Shown one piece after another: positions 23,278 to 33,999 of a DNA stretch of 64,000 nucleotides; the stretch's first letter is position 1; the number at the start of each line of letters is the position of its first letter. The stretch covers positions 3,782,001 through 3,846,000 of the forward strand of contig OY730169.1 in assembly GCA_963422465.1 (NCBI GenBank). Direction: 5' to 3'. The translations under genes and the position numbers were made by a program. Under the pieces are notes generated by a model that ran no database searches, was not told the DNA's origin, and saw only the letters and a program-made list of their open reading frames with translations. This DNA is from Lichina pygmaea (taxonomy: Eukaryota > Ascomycota > Lichinomycetes > Lichinales > Lichinaceae).

Positions 23278-24714
23278 TCATACGTTGCTCAGCCGGACCA
23301 ACGCCTCGATGGCTTCACGTTCCTGTGAATTCGACGCCAGTCCCCGAGAAGATGCTAGAGAAAGATTCGGATCGGCTCGGGTCAGAGGAAGGGGAGGGTG
23401 ATGCGTCGACCGATGAGAGGACGACATGAGCCGATGCCGAGGGACGTGATGGCGGGAGAGGTTGCGATGCGACGACGACGCCGGAGGAGACGGCGAGGGC
23501 CGGCGCAGCGGTCGTCGGATCCGATAGTGTCCTGCGGTGCGGTGTTTTGGGAAGGACGACGACGCGGCCGAGCACGACGCCTGACGCAGCGCCGCCGCCC
23601 CGATGCCGGCCCAGTCCTCGTCGTCCGTGATGTCCTCCTCGCGTTCGACGTCCGGGTCGGCCGCGTCGTTGTCGGGATCGACCCCGCTCGACGACGGCGC
23701 CAGCGACGGATCCAGCACCCGGTCCAGCGACATCCTGTCCGCCTCGTGCTCCTCCGTGCTGTATCCGACGCCCCCGTTGTCGCCGTCGTAGTAGTAGTCG
23801 TCGTCGCGGTGCGAAAAGGCCGCCGACCCCTCGGTCCAGCTCGCGCCGGCGACGGTCCCGTCCGGGTGTCGCCGTCGGACCCCGTCGTCCTGTCGACGCG
23901 CCTTCGACGGGAGACCGGCGCGCGAGAACGACGAGGCCGACATGGCGCTGGCCGCGGGCGAGACCTCGCGATCGAGCCTGCTGCCGTTGCCCGGAGCCGA
24001 GCCGAAGCCGTCTCGGCGGACCCGCCGCGGAGGCTGGCCCTGCAGTCGGGCGTCCCATCGACCCCACCCGACCTTTTCGAATATCACGTCCCCGTTGATG
24101 CCGCCTCCGCCGCCCGTCTCGGCCACGGCGCCATCCCCTTCGGAGCCCTGTCCCACCCTCCCCTCGAGGGCGCCGACGACGAGCCTCCGCGCTCTCGCCG
24201 GCAAGATCCTCGAGAAGCCCGGGACGGAGATGGTCAGGTGGTTCATGATGTGTCGTATCGCCAAGGGGCCGTGTGCGAGCAGTATGTCGGGCAGGTGATA
24301 GGTTGCCAGCAGGGCCGGCGAGATGGCCCCCGTCGCGTCGAGATCGCGCTGGACGGATCCGCTGGCCTCTGGCCTCCGGACCGCCGGCTCCCGTTCCTCC
24401 CGTTGGCCTTGGTCTACCCTGTGCCGAAGCTCAAGCGGTTCCGAATCGAGAGCCTGCGGCGTCGGCGGACGAGCGCCGCCTGCACCGACATAGCCTCGGG
24501 CCGAGAAGTTCTGAGGAGGAAGTGACGGGGAGATGGAGTTGGGAGGGGTAGGCAGCATCTGGTTCGGATGGGTCGTCGCAAGCGACTTGGCCGTGGCCGC
24601 ACCCAGATTCTCCATACCTACCAAGGTCCCGGCCGTGCGCGGTTTGGGGATGTCGACCGAGGCCGTCTGGCCGCCGACGGCGGACTTGGCGAAGGGTACG
24701 TTGACGATGGCCAT
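23278..24714 (-). CDS. STB3: Stb3-like Sin3-binding protein
   Basis: This is a single exon of 478 aa. Recognition rests on the conserved core at about residues 128-225: ISPALLATYHLPDILLAHGP, AIRHIMNHLTISVPGFSRI, RARRLVVGALEGR and, after a Gly-rich insert, GDVIFEKVGWGRWDAR. The N-terminal motif LPTPPNSISPSLPP is also typical of the ascomycete family. Yeast Stb3 binds the ribosomal-RNA-processing promoter element and recruits the Sin3/Rpd3 histone deacetylase under TOR/PKA control, so a growth-linked repressor role in the nucleus is expected; that is inferred from the family. The C-terminal half is low-complexity, with an acidic patch and Ser/Arg/His-rich tail. The ATG at 24714 (MAIVNVPFAK) is preferred; the frame stays open upstream to about 24801 without another ATG. 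No introns are needed. Confidence 0.86.
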   Translation of the reverse strand: MAIVNVPFAKSAVGGQTASVDIPKPRTAGTLVGMENLGAATAKSLATTHPNQMLPTPPNSISPSLPPQNFSARGYVGAGGARPPTPQALDSEPLELRHRVDQGQREEREPAVRRPEASGSVQRDLDATGAISPALLATYHLPDILLAHGPLAIRHIMNHLTISVPGFSRILPARARRLVVGALEGRVGQGSEGDGAVAETGGGGGINGDVIFEKVGWGRWDARLQGQPPRRVRRDGFGSAPGNGSRLDREVSPAASAMSASSFSRAGLPSKARRQDDGVRRRHPDGTVAGASWTEGSAAFSHRDDDYYYDGDNGGVGYSTEEHEADRMSLDRVLDPSLAPSSSGVDPDNDAADPDVEREEDITDDEDWAGIGAAALRQASCSAASSSFPKHRTAGHYRIRRPLRRPSPSPPASSSHRNLSRHHVPRHRLMSSSHRSTHHPPLPLTRADPNLSLASSRGLASNSQEREAIEALVRLSNV

Positions 24715-26254
24715 CGTGATCGAGGGTGTGACTGAGGGTGAGGGTGGGGCGTCTGGCTGAGGACCAACAGGCTTATCAGTCTCTCGTGATGCAACGTTCA
24801 CTGCCGCTCCGTCCGTCGTGACTCACGTCAGAGTGATGACAGAAGCAGCAAAGATCCTGGCGATGCCGGAGGAGACTCTTGACGGCAGAAAGAGATATCT
24901 AGATGATATATCTGAGAGGGGCGAGGGTTGGATGTGTCGTCGGGGATGGCCGAGGGCTCTGATCTTCTTATCTCTTCGGACAAGGACACCGGTTCGACGC
25001 AGCGGCGGCGATGGTCTGTGATGCTCGACGGAAGCCCTGAAGTGTTGACTGAACTGGACTCGGCGACTGCGGTGGCGGCTGTCCCGGCGTCTGGTGCTGG
25101 ATGGTGGGATCGTCGCGGTGGTGCTGACGCTTCTCTGTGGTGCGATGCTGTTAAGTCAGTTGATTTTTTGGTGATTGTGTAATTGCGCTGGGGGAAATCG
25201 CGGAATGAGGGAAAGATGAGTTGGACGGAACCGAACGGACTCCGGTCGTGCTTAGCGGCCTGGCTCTGATTGGTCGACGGCAAGGGAGGGAAAATAAAGT
25301 CTCCAAAGAGGGAATGACCTGCATAAGGAACCACAGAAGGCCACCTGGACAAGGGAATGTCGGTAAATTCACCCGTTGGGGCAGTTGCCCAAACGGGATA
25401 TTATGATTGCCAAACTAGCTCCAAAAATATGACTAAGCGGTACGTTACGTACCAGCATCATTAGTCAAGTGAGATTGCTTATGTAATCTCCTTGGTGACC
25501 TTGGAGGTATCAGACGTTCGACAGAAGGTGTCATCCTCTTGGGCAGCTCTACGGCTACCTGAGATGACGCACGCAGTACATACGTACTGTCCCAAGCGGG
25601 GGACAGGGAGAAGCAACCGTCCAGTCAATTGCCAAATGCGTTCCTGGGTATCCATTTGGATGATACCTGGCCTGGACGGAGAAGCACCCATCTCCCCGTA
25701 TCGAACTATGTTTTCTCGCGATTTCCAATCGAGCGAAGCGACGGAGAGGTCACACTGCTCTCATCAAGACCTTCGTCTTGCCATCGTGCGTGGACAGAAC
25801 TGACCGGGCACTCAAGGGAATGACTCGCTTTCGGCTTGGCATAGCAGTATGGCAGACCCGAGAGAAGCTCTCTTGGCGTCTTTTCTGCCTCTGAACAATA
25901 GCCTCGAAGCGATTCCAGGCATAGTATCCGTCTGTCTGGAATGGGCCTCTATCTTTTCGGTACCATCATATGCGACAAGGACATACGGCTGATTGGCATA
26001 CATGAGCTGAAAACGCTGTCTGCCACTTGCAATCAGGGACGATAGACCGATGCAGGTGTTCGCCCATGAAAACTTGAAAGGGGTGGACACCACCGTATAG
26101 CGTTGGCGTGGGTCAGCCGTCGCTCGTCGGACGTTCATGATCAACCGATGCAGACGGTGGAATACGACCATGTGCCTTACATCTTCTGCTTTGATGAATG
26201 TGTTGAAAGGGTGCAACGCCTGCTCCGGTGTTCACATCATCGAACCCCTAAATA
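24715..26254. other. intergenic DNA: STB3 5' region and ferroportin 3' region
   Basis: No gene is supported. A minus-strand frame of 134 codons lies at 25812-26216, just downstream of ferroportin, but it has no recognisable domain and could be 3' UTR. Weak GTAC motifs occur near 25440-25450 and 25580. The 5' part (24715-25200) is probably the STB3 leader and promoter. Confidence 0.5.
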
Positions 26255-28421
26255 CTACCCAGTTCCACCAAGAGATCGGAAAGAGAAAGTGTGCTCTCTT
26301 TGAGCCTCAGTGACAGCCTCAAGGTCTTCAACGTCTGACTGCCTCACCCCTTGATAAGTAGCATGTCCCCTCTTGAGCCAAGCCGGGGTGTGGAGGAGAT
26401 GGCCTCGTTTTTGCCGCACAAAGGCTGTGAAGCAGATTGACGACATGGCGATCGCACCGCAGCTGATCATGGATGGGTACCTGAACTGCTCCGGACGAGA
26501 AAAGACGATTGTTGCGACGAAAGAGAGCATCTCGAAGAAGTTTTGCAGGGCCGCTTCGATGGACGAGAATGCTGCTCGGGTGGATGGAGGAGTACCCTGT
26601 TGTCGACTTCCAGTCAGCTGGCTGGACGCCGCGTCGTTGCTGAACTTGTTTTGTGTGGAAGACAGGTAGAGCCTACCTCCTGGATGAGGAACTGCGCGCT
26701 GAGGTCGAATACCCACAGGCCGAACCGGCTCAATATCGTCCCGCCGATCAAGACGTTCACGCCGAGTCTGCCAAGATCCAGCACGACGAAGCAAGCGGTG
26801 GTGACCACGACGCAGCCAAAGAGCCAGTTGACCGCCCACAAGCCGGACCGGACCGGACCGATCCTTGCCATCAGTTTCGGGCCGAAGTACGTGGCCGAAA
26901 GCTCCACCACCACAGAGACCATCCTCCACAGGCTGACCTGGTACGCCGGCATGCCGATGGCAAGGAGATAAGCCACCATGGGCACGGCCATCGACAGCAC
27001 GGTGCAGTACATGATGCCGAGCGAAAGCGAAGGCAAGAAGACGGAGCTCGCCACGTATTCCCTGACGGGCACGGACGCTTTTTTGAGCCAGCCTCGGAGA
27101 TTATGCGCTCTACCCGCGCTTGGCAGCGACGGTGGTCCGGCGTTGGCTCGAGTGTCCATGTCGCATTCCTCGAGGCTGATTGAATCTACCTCGATCGTGG
27201 CTCTTCGGAGACTCGGCACGAAGCGATAGACCTAGCCAGTCAGTTTCCTTGTCGATCTCGGTCGGGAGCCGTCCTACCTGTGCTATGGCATGATACTCTA
27301 CAGCCGCCGACAGTATATTCTGGCCTAGGACAATCCACACGGCAAGGATGGACGAATAGGCATCGATGGCCGATATCATCAGCGGCGCGACGAGCTTGCA
27401 GAACAGGTCGATCCTGCGCATGACCGCGTTGAGGTCTGCGGTACTCGTCAGCCCGCGGACCTGGACCCTCCAGAGTCGTTTACCTCGTCGCAAAACCTCG
27501 TCATCCTGAGCTATCACGACGACCTGCAGATAGGAAAGACCCAGATCAGCACCGATGGAGGTCTTCCCAGACAAGCTGCCATTGCCGTTGACACCTTGCA
27601 GGAAGAACATACCCAATCCCTCTCCACGGCTACAGTATTTGCGACAGCAGCGACCTTCTCGGGACAGGCCAGGAGCACGATGACGACGTAAATGAGAACG
27701 GTGATGGACGTCACACCGGCCGGCTCGTCCCCGCGCTGTGTACCAGAATGGTGCAACAACAAGAACAGAGCGCATGATGCGGCAACGGGAATCCGTTGCC
27801 AAACTGGATGAACATTCCGCGGGCATCGCATCAGTTCCCTGCACATGCACAGTTCACCCAATTGGCGCGCAACATGGAGTGTTGCCCGACGCCGTCTTCC
27901 GCGGCTGCAACTGCGGTGCGTGCCAACGCCGACCACAACCCGTCGCATGCTGCGCTGCAACGTCCAGCCGTTTCGTCCTGGGAATGCTGAGGTAGCACCA
28001 GGCAAGCCGTCCAGCGACTCTTCAACCGCACCCAGAAACGACGAATACCCTCCGTATTCGGCTGCAACTAAAACCACGCTGAAGTGAACGAGCACTCACC
28101 TATCGACGCTCTGATACCCTCGAGGCGATCTACGCGATCCATCAAGCCGCCGACGTACGGTGCCATGGCGACGGCCGCCAGCCCGCGGACGAGCGCGTAC
28201 ACTGACGCATACGTCAAGGTGCCTCTGAACGCCGTCGTCGCCGTCGCCAGAAACAGCACGGCCGCGAACTCGAACGTGCGGCTGTTCCAGGTCGACAGGA
28301 AGTGCGAGAGGTAGAGCCGGCGAAGAACGGACGTCGAGCGAGGCGGCGCCCATGAGCGCGGTGACGGCGACTGCGGGCGGTAACCTGGAGGGGCAAAGCG
28401 CGGGAAGGCGGGCAGCGACAT
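26255..28421 (-). CDS. ferroportin-type iron exporter (SLC40 family)
   Basis: Six exons on the minus strand: 28421-28100, 27803-27613, 27523-27484, 27435-27278, 27231-26677 and 26596-26255, giving 535 aa. Family features are visible in order: RRLYLSHFLSTWNSRTFEFA in the first helix, ASVYALVRGLAAVAMAPYVG with the DRVDRLEGIRASI loop, AVERDWVVVIA, LNAVMRRIDLFCKLVAPL, a helix pair around MPAYQVSLWR, GLWVFDLSAQFLIQE and a C-terminal helix near FEMLSFVATIVFSRP. Ferroportins export Fe(II) from the cytosol across the plasma or an internal membrane; which membrane applies here is unknown. Introns are 48-89 nt except the first (296 nt), whose position is fixed by the in-frame join RASI-VWQRIPVAAS. The tail after the last helix (KRGHLLHTPAW onward) is hydrophilic. 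Start 28421 gives MSLPAFPRF. Confidence 0.88.
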
Positions 28422-29896
28422 TGGCAAGTCTGTGTTCTTTCCTTGCCTACCGTAGCTGTAAGCTGTGTCGCTCTAGCGGAAGCTGCAGCTAACCGTGGCA
28501 CCGCTGCTGTAGATCACGGAATCGGACAAGAGGGTGGTCGTCGCCGTCACCATGGGCACCTCAAGCAGAGATATATCACCCAACGGGACGCACGAGCCCA
28601 CGCAGCAGCTCGCTATCATATCTCTCTTCGCAACGAGGTACAAAGTCGGGCCTTTGGCTTTAGGCAAATCAGACTGGAGCCGGCTCTGTTGCCTCGTCGT
28701 GCGTTCCTCAAGCTCGTCTCAGCTCTTTAACTCTCAGCGTAGCCGGCTCTCGCCGTCTCTAGTTGTACCGACGCAGCGTACGTATCGTACGTATCTCTAG
28801 CTCCGGTTCTACCCTGCAGTGGAGGGACAGTCCTTGGCTGACCCAGACGATGGACTACATGCAACATGCAACATCTAGGTCTGGACATGAAGACATGATG
28901 AGATTATCATGGTTGATCCCGGTCCTGGTCGTGATCATGGTCCTAGTCCCGGTCCTAATAGATCAGAAGAATGGGCGTGGGAGAGGACAGACGGTAGACA
29001 GCAAAGCAAGGATCGAGGACACAAGCAGAAGCGACAAGGTCTGGGTAACGTGAGCCGTTGGATTAAGCCTAAACCTTGGCTCCACGAGACATCCGGGTCC
29101 ACAGCGACGACGAGAGAGAGTTTGAGAGAGACCGAGAGCGATGGAGAGAGGCCTCATTGCCCGATTCGCGATATCTCCTTCCTCTGAGGTTCTGATCCTG
29201 CCCGGATCATGTGTTGTGATTGTGCCGTCACTACTTTACTGTACAATGACTTGCGCCTTTTCGCGTCTAGATTTCGACTTGCCGTACGTAGAAGATCGCA
29301 ACAGTGAGAGACGGAAGGGGGAGAGCTTTGTGAACGGGGTGTATGTAGCTCTACGAGTAGAGTGACGTCGCTTCTAGGTTCACGACAGGTACGTATACGT
29401 ACGTATGTACGAGGTAGTAGCCGCCACTGCACGTGAGGTAACGACATGCACGTCCAGAGTTCTGCACGTCTCCTGTACAGTACCTCGTACCTTACAGCAA
29501 GGGGCATAGCCACTGCGATTAGCGAGGCTACTCATGCGTGGCATCATACATACAGTACTCCCGTAGGCGCCGTACTCCGTACCATACCGTACATAGTCGG
29601 TGGTACTGTACTCCGTACTTCGCAGCTCTTGAGACACTGCAAGAGGCGAACAGAAAGCGAGAAGCCGAGAGAGATCGAGAGGCCGAGGGATAGAAAGAGC
29701 CCCGGGTGAAAAGAGATGTGGGGAGACACGCACGCAGACAACACCACGCTAAGAGAGGTTTAGGTGAGAGATGAGGGATATATATCTCCGTCGATGATGA
29801 TGCGAGCTTGACTGATTAGGTTCTGTACGATATGTACGCATGTACTTCCGTACTAGTACTGGTGCTACAGTAGTGCTAATGCTAGTAATAGTAACG
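28422..29896. other. intergenic DNA rich in GTAC motifs
   Basis: No gene is recognised. The first few hundred bases are the likely ferroportin promoter. From about 29280 to 29640 CGTACGTA, CCGTAC and GTACTCCGTAC-type motifs are dense on both strands. Nothing else is identifiable. Confidence 0.5.
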
Positions 29897-30345
29897 TTAC
29901 AAGGGGGTACCTGTACTCCTGTTCCCCACACCGGCGTGCAGCTGTGGAGCGCCGTGGGAGACAGCCAAACACGTGGTCCTAGACTGCCCACGCCTTCTCC
30001 GAGTGCGGCGAAGCCTGTATTTAGCAGCTGCCACCACTGACTACCAGGCTTTGACATCCCGACCGCGGCCCGCCGCCGCCCTTACAGCGTGGATCCTCCG
30101 ACAAGGCATTCTCCCCCAGTTCTCCTGGGCTCAGGAGCAGCTGGAAGCTGGCTGCTAGCCAGCCACCCCCCATGTTCTACAGCATCTCGACAGGATAGTG
30201 CTGGCCAGGCACTGCAGAAGGAGGTTTTTCACCCTAGCAGGCCTAGGGTTTTCCTTGCTTAATTTTCATAGCTGACCCAGCATAGTCTAGATAACTAGCA
30301 CTAGAATGGAGTAGGAAATACCAATAACCAATAACCAACAATACA
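29897..30345 (+). mobile_element. relic of a second LINE family (3' end only)
   Basis: The plus strand encodes CSCGAPWETAKHVVLDCPRL followed by an Arg/Leu/Ala-rich tail ending LPQFSWAQEQLEAGC and a stop at 30158. This is the C-terminal Cys/His knuckle and tail of Tad-type LINE ORF2 proteins. A 3' UTR of about 190 bp ends near AATAACCAATAACCAA, a simple-repeat tail. The sequence is GC-rich and unlike the AT-rich LINE at 4.3-21.3 kb, so it is a different family. The copy is strongly 5'-truncated; limits are approximate. Confidence 0.7.
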
Positions 30346-30453
30346 CTGCAGCTTACACTCTCTATCTGAAGAAGATATTACTTGTACAAGGTACATTGAT
30401 CAGTAGATGTGGGCTTCACACAACCTCTATCATATTTGTATGTACACAGGCTG

Positions 30454-30886
30454 GGGGGCGGCATGGTGTAGCGGGAAGCTGGTGAGAGTTTCCCACTACG
30501 TGGCACCCATGACCCGGAACTAGTGGTGTCAGGCCTGGAGAACCTGATTAAACTAGTCGTCAGTTCGAATCTGACCCACCCCACATTCTGCCACAAAAAC
30601 CCCCGAGATTCATAGAACTTGTCTAAGATGTACTCCTCGCAAGATGTATGAAAACCCTCAAGAAATAGCTCACCCAATATCCGTCAAGATCCACAAAACC
30701 CTCATTACTGTGGTTTTCCTATTTCCCCTACGGGGTTTGGGGTTTTCCCATAGTACGTACACTACAAACCACGGGGTGTACGGTAAATGCGTGAGGTCCC
30801 CGAGTCAAGTCTACCAGAGACAAAAATCCTTCAAGAAGTTCTGCATGGCTTAACAGCCAAATCAGTGTAAGAATCAAATCAAAAAA
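30454..30886 (+). mobile_element. tRNA-like SINE, copy 1
   Basis: This 433-bp element is flanked by a perfect 14-bp target duplication, atgtacacaggctg, at 30440-30453 and 30887-30900. Its 5' part has an A-box-like TGGTGTAGCGGGAAGCTGG and a T-arm/B-box GTCAGTTCGAATCTGAC. The start GGGGCGG can pair with CCACCCC just after the T-arm, as in a tRNA acceptor stem, though the A-to-B spacing is longer than in a tRNA. A unique body follows. The 3' end, agaagttctgcatggct and onward to gtaagaatcaaatcaaa, nearly matches the 3' end of the LINE at 21225-21270. It does not encode a protein. Confidence 0.85.
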
Positions 30887-30900
30887 ATGTACACAGGCTG

Positions 30901-31187
30901 TGGTGTGGTGTGGTGTGCTGGACTGTGCTGTGCTGGGGATGGTCGCTGAATTGTGGAAGGTAGGCCCATGTTTTAAGTCAATGATGGGAATTGTTGTCAT
31001 GGAAGATGATTGACTGTGTCAAGGATATGTGGGATATCAAAGAAAAGGAAAAAGATTGAATGACATGGAGGATATAGATACTGTAGGTTGAGTGGTACTT
31101 TTATATACGGTACTTACTGTAGCTATACAGCTATGCAGTCTTCTCCAGCTGTCCATCTTTGACGACGACGACGGAACTGGATCAGCC

Positions 31188-31240
<53 letters not shown>

Positions 31241-31560
31241 GGCTGGGAACCACACTCCAGATACATGTACATGCATGCACCAGCCACGAGAGAAACATGC
31301 GATTCATATTGTTGTGGAGTCAGCCACCGCCATCGTTGATCTGGTTGAAGATGTATCGGCGACAAGCCTGACACAAGCGTTAGCGTCAGCTGCAACATCA
31401 GGAGGATCCACACAAGCATTGTGGTCCTTGGTAAGCCCGGTGACCCGAGTTTCAAGCAACCAAGACGGTAGAGAACACGGAACACGGAGCACAGAACATA
31501 AAATACAGACCACAAAGCAAGACAAGACAACTAAAAGAGAGAGGGATGAGGAGAGATGGT
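30901..31560. other. intergenic DNA with a (GA)n tract; TOP3 3' region
   Basis: This stretch holds TGGTG/TGTGC repeats after the SINE (30900-30940) and a (GA)n microsatellite at about 31190-31240. The part from about 31300 to 31560 is the likely 3' UTR of topoisomerase III on the minus strand, or could hold a last coding exon if a GT site at the end of the current model is used. Confidence 0.5.
31190..31240 (+). repeat. (GA)n microsatellite
   Basis: About 25 GA units with one GGGA interruption, in the intergenic stretch downstream of TOP3. Confidence 0.93.
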
Positions 31561-33999
31561 TCAGAGCAGAGCAGAGCAATAAAACCCACGACGTACATCC
31601 TTCAAGAGGTTAATCTGCTGCGACGTGCGCACAAACATCTCACGGTACTGCTCGAGACACTCGTGCACAACTTCGCTGCGATGCTTGGTGCCGGCGCAAA
31701 TGTCCTTCATCTTGAGCTCCATCTGTTGTGCGGCGTCGGGAAAATCTTGTCAGTGCTCCAGACCAAAATATCGGCGAGGGGAGACGAAGAACGAGAAACG
31801 ACCGTTCAATCCGAAGCCCGGAACGCAGAACCCAGAACATTGGATCGTCTACAACGCACCTCCTTCCGCAGAAACGGCTTGCTGAGACTCGTCTCGAAGC
31901 CCATCGCCTCGTACCCCTGGATCAAGGCCACGCCGAGATTGGTCGGGATGAAGATCTGCACCGAGCTTCCGCTCCCCCGCGTGCTGCTTGCTTGCGCCGC
32001 ACCCCTGCCGCCCCGACCGCGGCCCCTTCCTCGTCCGCGTCCTCTGCCACCACCGGCCGTCTGTGCGGGCTCGTCGCCGTCGTCGACGGCAACGTTGACG
32101 GCCCCTCCCGACTGCGTCATGACGTAGTGGCGTTCCTTGATCTTGGCAATGTGCTCGGCCATGGTGGCGTCCGTGCCGATGCCGTTCGCCTCCATCAGGC
32201 CTAGCAGTTCCGGCTCCGTGAGGTAGCCCGGCGGAGACGTCTTGCCGGTCGTCATCGTCGCCTCGGTCGGGATGAACTCCTCGCCGAGGGTGAAGACGGG
32301 AAGTTGGCGACTGCTCTCCCAGCGGTGATAAGGATACACGTCCAGGTAGTTGCGTTCTCGGACCGTCAAGCCGTTCGCGTGAAATCGCTCGTCGCCGAAC
32401 TTGATTTCGATGGTGCTGCTGTCGCCCTTGGCGTCCTCCGAGCAGCACGCAAGGAAATGGCGCGCGACGAACTCGTACAGTCTTCGCTCGTCCTCGTTGG
32501 TCAGGACGCTCGGCGACGCGTAGGCGACCGGATGTATAGGCGGATGAGCCTGGTCGTCGTGGCGGCCGGCACGCGGAGTGCGATACCCGCCATCCAATAG
32601 CCTACACAGACTTGAGCATGCCGTGGCCCTGGCTTGGCCGGGGACCACTCACCCCTGAGCGTACTGGCCCCATCGACCGTCGTGCAGTTGCTTTTCGATC
32701 AGCTTCTTCAGGTCAATCTCCTTGCTGAAGCTGTCTGTCTCCGTTCGCGGATAGCTGATGAAGCCGCGGGTGTAGAGATCCTCGGCAACCTGTATGCGTC
32801 AGCAGATCGTCGTGTCGACGCATCCAGCCTTGTCCACCTTCATGACCCTCTGGCTGTCCATGCGCAGATACTGCGTGCCCTTCTGCTGCATCTCCAAGGT
32901 CGTCAACGGCAGCGGTCTCCATTTGCTGGTCGGCTTGTCCTGCACCTTGGTGACCTCTGCCTTTTTGGCGATGATACAGCGTTCGAACAGAATCGCCACC
33001 GCCATTCGATCAAAGAGGTGATGTCGGTCCCAGCCAAAGGTCACGCTGATGTCGCCTCGGATATGCACGACCTTGATACCCCAAAAGGTCTCCGGTGCAA
33101 AGTTCTTGACTCTGAAGTACCGATCAACAACGAATCCCAGCGTTGGAAATTGACACGACCCTGTGAGGGTTAGAGGTGGATCTGCTCCTTGAGTGCTCGA
33201 CGTACCATAACTGAGGATGAGATCCTGCAGCTGCGGACCCATTGTCTGTAGGCTCAATGTCTGGAGCCTAGTCAAGGACGCTCCAATACGCAGATCCAGT
33301 TCGATCCGAGCCGCGACCGCGTTTGCTTGGCGCTCATCCACATCGACAGGCTGCTGCGCTGCCCGTAAGACATGTCTGGCAGGATTCTCAGCGACCTGCG
33401 TCAACAGCCCGGAGCGAGATCCACACACGCTCGCTCGATGTTGCTGAACCTAGCCCTCTTGACTTCTATTCGAGCGTTTCTTCGCCGTGCCAAGTCGCGT
33501 ATCTCACTTCCAATGTGTTCGCCTTCTCTGTCGCAATCGGTCCAGATGAACAGAGCCTTTGCATCACGAGCTTGAGACTCGATGTTCTGGGCAATTGACT
33601 TCTTGTCCTGTACGTCTCTGATCCGTCAGTCTGTGGAGCTCTCGATTAAAGAGGCGCCATACAGGAACAACGGCGTTGACCAAGGGCGCATCGAACAGCT
33701 GGCCCGGCGCGCAAGAGGTCCATTTACGGAACTGCTGCTCAAAGTCGAGCGAATGCAGATGTCCGATGACGCTGGTCATCGTCACAGTGCAGTGGCCCCA
33801 TGGCTGTCCAAAGACAAAATCAAACTCGTAGTTCTTGATGTATTTATTTCCAGTGATAGAGCGCTGGTAGTACATCAGCAGTGACACTGGAGGACCACGC
33901 GAGAATGCTTACGGTGTTGAACTGCCCGCCAGACAGATGCTGGGTGACTGACTTGGCGATGGACGGTTTTTCGGCGACGCAAAGCACCTTGGGCGCCAT
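31561..33999 (-). CDS. TOP3: DNA topoisomerase III (type IA)
   Basis: Eight exons on the minus strand: 33999-33913, 33863-33663, 33607-33429, 33375-33206, 33160-32838, 32789-32653, 32601-31860 and 31722-31561, giving 666 aa, close to yeast and fission-yeast Top3. The enzyme breaks and rejoins single strands and, with a RecQ helicase and Rmi1, dissolves recombination intermediates in the nucleus. Seen are the Toprim start KVLCVAEKPSIAK, IWTDCDREGEHIGSEIRDL (acidic metal site), the catalytic-tyrosine block GFISYPRTETDSFSKEIDL, DDQAHPPIHP and GIGTDATMAEHI. A (GR)n tract, GRGRGRGRGRGGRG, lies in an insert before VQIFIPTNLG. Start 33999 gives MAPKVLCVAEK; 34020 is an in-frame alternative. The end uses a stop at 31561; a GT just before it could instead open another intron. 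Confidence 0.92.

Noticed and set aside
23398-24525. 375-codon plus-strand open frame, Arg-rich
   Set aside because: It is a shadow of the Stb3-like gene on the other strand. Arg-richness is what the reverse of Ser/Ala/Asp codons gives.
25812-26216. 134-codon minus-strand frame downstream of ferroportin
   Set aside because: No recognisable domain, and it sits where the ferroportin 3' UTR should be; it is too weak to call a gene.
30454-30600. Candidate tRNA gene
   Set aside because: The T-arm and acceptor-like pairing are present, but box spacing is too long, no anticodon arm fits, and the sequence is the head of a dispersed element with target duplications and a LINE-like tail.
30378-30677. 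99-codon frame containing FELTTSLIRFSRPDTT-like sequence, repeated at 41300-41620
   Set aside because: It is the chance translation of the tRNA-like head of the SINE in both copies, not a protein family.
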